In this document: piece by piece, positions 4,990-7,180 of the stretch | Layout of the letters: every line of letters begins with the position of its first letter | How positions within the stretch are numbered: the stretch's first letter is position 1 | Assembly: GCF_001983105.1 (NCBI RefSeq) | Contig: NZ_MOMC01000034.1 | Location: forward strand, 63,036 to 70,215 | Length of the DNA: 7,180 bases | Origin: Pseudofrankia asymbiotica | GTDB lineage: Bacteria; Actinomycetota; Actinomycetes; Frankiales; Frankiaceae | Direction of reading: 5' to 3' | Program-made: the position numbers and the translations under genes | Notes under the pieces: model-generated | Told to the model about the DNA's origin: nothing | What the model saw: only the letters and a program-made list of their open reading frames with translations | The model's database searches: none

Positions 4990-5400
4990 TCACCGGTGGC
5001 CGCGGGCGACGTCGACGATGACGAAGGCGAGCGCGAAGATCATGACGACGGTGATCCCGGCGCCGGTGAGCAGGGGCAGCCGCGACGGGGGCAGCGGCGC
5101 GCCGAGCCGGATCGCCCGCTCCCGGCGTTCCCAGCGGGCATAGCTGGTCGCCGCGATCGCGATCGCGATCACGATGAGCGTGATTCCGAGCAGGTGGCGC
5201 GCCCAGCCGATGTAGAAGCTCGGTACGAGCTGTACCACCGCGACGCCGCCGGCCAGCAGAGCCAGAGCCGTGCGGATCCAGGCGAGGAAGGTGCGCTCGT
5301 TGGCCAGGCTGAACCGATAGTCCGGCTCCGTGCCCACCGTGCGTACCGGCGCCTGCCCTCGGTCACGCCACTGGTGCCGCAGCCGACGCAGCCACTCCAT
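4990..5400 (-). CDS. YidH-like DUF202 inner-membrane protein
   Basis: A 136-residue membrane protein of the YidH/DUF202 family; biochemical role unknown. The family signature is complete: RFSLANERTFLAWIRTALAL (29-48) followed by LAGGVAVVQL (49-58). Three membrane segments are expected at about 43-63, 69-88 and 109-131, separated by the basic stretch ARWERRERAIRLG (88-100), which suggests a cytoplasmic loop. The N-terminus is basic and Arg/Trp-rich, also suited to the cytoplasm. ATG 5400 has only a weak AGGTTGG eight bases upstream. Second of the family in this window, first in the likely two-gene operon. Segment 2 contains a hexanucleotide repeat coding IAIAIA. It shares the ERTFLAW/ERTYLSW motif with the downstream protein but little else, so this is an old paralogue pair and not a recent duplication. 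Confidence 0.92.
   Translation of the reverse strand: MEWLRRLRHQWRDRGQAPVRTVGTEPDYRFSLANERTFLAWIRTALALLAGGVAVVQLVPSFYIGWARHLLGITLIVIAIAIAATSYARWERRERAIRLGAPLPPSRLPLLTGAGITVVMIFALAFVIVDVARGHR
5153..5170. repeat. (GCGATC)x3 hexanucleotide repeat
   Basis: Three exact units inside the second membrane segment of the YidH-like gene, read on the minus strand as alternating Ile-Ala codons. Slippage would add or remove two membrane residues without shifting the frame. Confidence 0.85.
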
Positions 5401-5469
5401 GCCGCCAACCTAACCGCCCCCGACGGGGCCAGGAATGGCGGACATTGTTAGTCGACCAGGTGTGGAAAT

Positions 5470-5479
5470 CGATGCATCG
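5470..5479. promoter_or_regulatory. Perfect 10-bp palindrome CGATGCATCG
   Basis: A perfect palindrome in the AT-richer spacer about 70 bp upstream of the YidH-like ATG. It may be a regulator site for the DUF202 pair. Minus-strand TACGAT (5482-5477) overlapping its edge is a possible -10 element. Function is inferred from symmetry and base composition. Confidence 0.3.
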
Positions 5480-5489
5480 TACCCTGATT

Positions 5490-5516
5490 GTTCATTTTGG
5501 GCACCCCAGTGTGAAC
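5490..5516. promoter_or_regulatory. 27-bp symmetric dyad, operator or terminator
   Basis: Outer arms GTTCA (5490-5494) and TGAAC (5512-5516) and inner arms TGGG (5498-5501) and CCCA (5505-5508) are all perfect inverses about one centre, CAC (5502-5504), with 3-bp spacers of equal length on both sides. It lies about 57 bp after the acyl-CoA dehydrogenase stop. As minus-strand RNA it would be a stem with an internal loop and could end that transcript; as DNA it has the two-level symmetry of a dimer operator for the DUF202 genes. Confidence 0.45.
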
Positions 5517-5573
5517 GGCGTACCCAGCGGGCCCGGCGCACCCGGCGCGACCGTGTCCAGGCGGGACCACGGC

Positions 5574-7180
5574 TCAGAGCCAGGACGGGTCCGTGCCGAG
5601 GGTGGTGCGGTCCAGGCTCGCGAGCAGGTCGAGCTGGGGGCCGGTCCTCGGCAGCTCGTAGCGGAAGAAGAACCGGGCGGCCTGGCGCTTGCCGTCGTAG
5701 AACGGGCCGTCCTTGCCCGCGGCGGCGAGCATCTGCGCGAGCCACATCCACGCCACGACGATGTGCCCCACGGCCTCCAGGTAGACCGTCGCGTTCGCGA
5801 GCGTGACGTCCGGGTCGCCGGCGCCGTGCAGCAGACCGGTGACCTCGACGACGCGGTCGAGGGCGGCGGACAGCTGGGCGCCGAGAGCCGCGAGCTCGCC
5901 GCCGGCGGCCGTCGCGGCGGTGACGGTCGTGCGCATCGTCCCGACCAGCGCGGCCAGGCCCGCGCCGCCGCCGATGGTGACCTTGCGGCCGAGCAGGTCG
6001 AGGGCCTGGATGCCGTGCGTGCCCTCGTGGATCGGGTTCAGCCGGTTGTCGCGGAAATGCAGCTCCACGTCGTACTCGCGGGTGTAGCCATAGCCGCCGT
6101 GGACCTGGATGGCGAGGCTGTTCGCCTCCAGGCACCACTGTGACGGCCAGCTCTTCACGACCGGGGTGAGCGTGTCGAGCAGCAGGTGCGCCTGGTCGCG
6201 TTCGGCCTGGGTGGGCGCGGTGCGCTCGTCGTCCAGCAGCTTGCCGGCGTAGAGGACGAGCGCGAGGGCCCCCTCGACGTACGACTTCTGCGCGAGCAGC
6301 ATCCGCCGGACGTCGGCGTGCCGGACGATCGGGACCTGGGGCGCGCGGGGGTCCTTACCGGCCGGCGGGCGGCCCTGCGGGCGTTCCTTCGCGTATTTCA
6401 GCGACTTCAGGTAGCCGGTATAACCGAGGGCCATCGCCCCCGCGCCGACATGCACGCGGGCGGAGTTCATCATCGTGAACATGTACGAAAGCCCCTTGTG
6501 GGGCTCGCCGACCAGGTAACCGACGGCGCCGGGCTCCCCACCCGGCCGGTGCCGGCCCTCGCCGAAGTTCAGCAGCGTGTTCGTGGTGCCGCGGTACCCC
6601 AGCTTGTGGTTGAGGCCCGCGAGCGTGACGTCGTTGCGCTCGCCGAGCGAACCATCCTCGTCGACGAGGAACTTCGGGACGATGAAAAGGCTGATGCCCT
6701 TCACGCCCGCCGGGCCGCCGGGAATCTTCGCCAGCACCAGGTGGACGATGTTCTCGGTCAGCTCATGGTCGCCGCCGGAGATCCACATCTTGTTGCCGAA
6801 CAGCCGGTAGGCGCCGTCGGAGCGCGGCTCGGCCCGGGTGGTGACATCCGACAGCGACGAGCCGGCCTGTGGTTCGGACAGGCACATCGTGCCGAAGAAG
6901 CGCCCTTCCAGCTGTGGGCGGACGTAGCGGTCGACCTGCTCGGGCGTGCCGTGGGTGACGAGCAGGTTCGAGTTGCCGATGGACAGGAACGGGTAGGCGA
7001 ACGTCGAGATGTTCGCCGCCTGGAACCAGGCGAAGCAGGCGCTCGCGACCACGTCGGGCAGCTGCGCCCCGCCGAGCTCCGCGTCGAAGGTGGCTGCCGT
7101 CAGGCCTGTCTTGGCCAGTACCTCCAGGGCCGCGCCGACCTGCGGGATCATCGAGACCCGCTCGCCGTCGAACGTCGGCT
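5574..7180 (-). CDS. Acyl-CoA dehydrogenase, FadE5/DmdC-like long type, 5' end missing
   Basis: Flavoprotein expected to oxidise an acyl-CoA to its enoyl-CoA with electron-transfer flavoprotein as acceptor. The frame is open to the window edge; 534 residues are visible and perhaps 70 are missing. Landmarks in visible numbering: TMCLSEPQAGSSLSD (97-111, the first family signature), MWISGGDHELTENIVHLVLA (131-150), GISLFIVPKFLVDEDGSLGE (161-180), GYLVGEPHKGLSYMFTMMN (220-238), HADVRRMLLAQKSYVEGALA (287-306), and the second signature from GGYGYTRE (361-368) through FRDNR to IHEGTHGIQALDLLGRK (383-399). Glu 385 (codon at 6026-6024) is the expected catalytic base. The last ~110 residues, with GHIVVAWMWLAQML and FYDGKRQAARFFFRYELP, match the acyl-CoA dehydrogenase C-terminal domain (PF12806 type). 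This architecture occurs in mycobacterial FadE5 (broad fatty acyl-CoA) and DmdC (3-methylmercaptopropionyl-CoA); sequence blocks resemble both, so the substrate is open. ATG 7151 is internal. Confidence 0.93.
   Translation of the reverse strand, partial: PTFDGERVSMIPQVGAALEVLAKTGLTAATFDAELGGAQLPDVVASACFAWFQAANISTFAYPFLSIGNSNLLVTHGTPEQVDRYVRPQLEGRFFGTMCLSEPQAGSSLSDVTTRAEPRSDGAYRLFGNKMWISGGDHELTENIVHLVLAKIPGGPAGVKGISLFIVPKFLVDEDGSLGERNDVTLAGLNHKLGYRGTTNTLLNFGEGRHRPGGEPGAVGYLVGEPHKGLSYMFTMMNSARVHVGAGAMALGYTGYLKSLKYAKERPQGRPPAGKDPRAPQVPIVRHADVRRMLLAQKSYVEGALALVLYAGKLLDDERTAPTQAERDQAHLLLDTLTPVVKSWPSQWCLEANSLAIQVHGGYGYTREYDVELHFRDNRLNPIHEGTHGIQALDLLGRKVTIGGGAGLAALVGTMRTTVTAATAAGGELAALGAQLSAALDRVVEVTGLLHGAGDPDVTLANATVYLEAVGHIVVAWMWLAQMLAAAGKDGPFYDGKRQAARFFFRYELPRTGPQLDLLASLDRTTLGTDPSWL

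Larger units (their letters stand above)
5401..5573. other. AT-richer intergenic region with dyads
   Basis: These 173 bp separate the acyl-CoA dehydrogenase stop from the YidH-like start, both on the minus strand. No gene is supported. The middle (about 5436-5500) is clearly richer in A/T than its surroundings. A perfect hairpin GCCCC-CGAC-GGGGC lies at 5416-5429. TAGGTT, read on the minus strand at 5412-5407, ends six bases before the YidH-like ATG and fits a TANNNT -10 element of a leaderless start, with weak TTCCTG 17 bp upstream as -35. The dyads at 5470-5479 and 5490-5516 are listed separately. Confidence 0.5.

Noticed and set aside
5153..5170. GCGATCGC octamers suggesting a HIP1-like genome repeat
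   Set aside because: They are explained by Ile-Ala codons in a membrane helix and the gene set is actinobacterial, not cyanobacterial.
5445..6143. Plus-strand frame opposite the acyl-CoA dehydrogenase end
   Set aside because: Arg/Gly/Val-rich shadow of the conserved C-terminal domain, with no ribosome site.

Overview
The window is GC-rich, gene-dense DNA with strong G/C preference at third codon positions, GTG starts and long spurious antisense reading frames. This suggests a high-GC actinobacterium. The protein types (DHA2 exporter, siderophore-interacting flavoprotein, FadE5/DmdC-like acyl-CoA dehydrogenase, ribbon-helix-helix/excisionase-type fusion) fit a Frankia- or Streptomyces-like genome, but no marker gene settles the genus.

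Layout. Plus strand, 1-2992: the 3' part of a 14-helix DHA2-type drug exporter, then a cysteine-free MerR-family regulator 166 bp downstream, then a class I SAM-dependent methyltransferase. Minus strand, 3059-3628: a two-domain DNA-binding protein (N-terminal ribbon-helix-helix, disordered linker, C-terminal excisionase-like HTH). It is transcribed divergently from a plus-strand siderophore-interacting FAD reductase (3760-4533). Minus strand, 4578-5400: two DUF202-family small membrane proteins, YidH-like first, probably one transcript. Minus strand, 5574-7180: an acyl-CoA dehydrogenase of the long (~600-residue) FadE5/DmdC type, whose N-terminus lies beyond the window.

How the parts may work together (inference): the MerR protein probably controls the exporter next to it. 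The ribbon-helix-helix fusion probably controls itself and the siderophore-interacting protein through an AT-rich divergent promoter carrying two copies of TAGCTATC at an 11-bp period. The DUF202 pair probably forms one membrane assembly of unknown function. The methyltransferase and the acyl-CoA dehydrogenase show no clear link to their neighbours.

I see no tRNA, rRNA, CRISPR array, transposase or phage module, and nothing that I can call a wholly new system. The most interesting material is regulatory and repetitive: the divergent operator-like region, the dyads at 5470-5516, short repeats on both sides of the methyltransferase, and dyads between the exporter and MerR genes.
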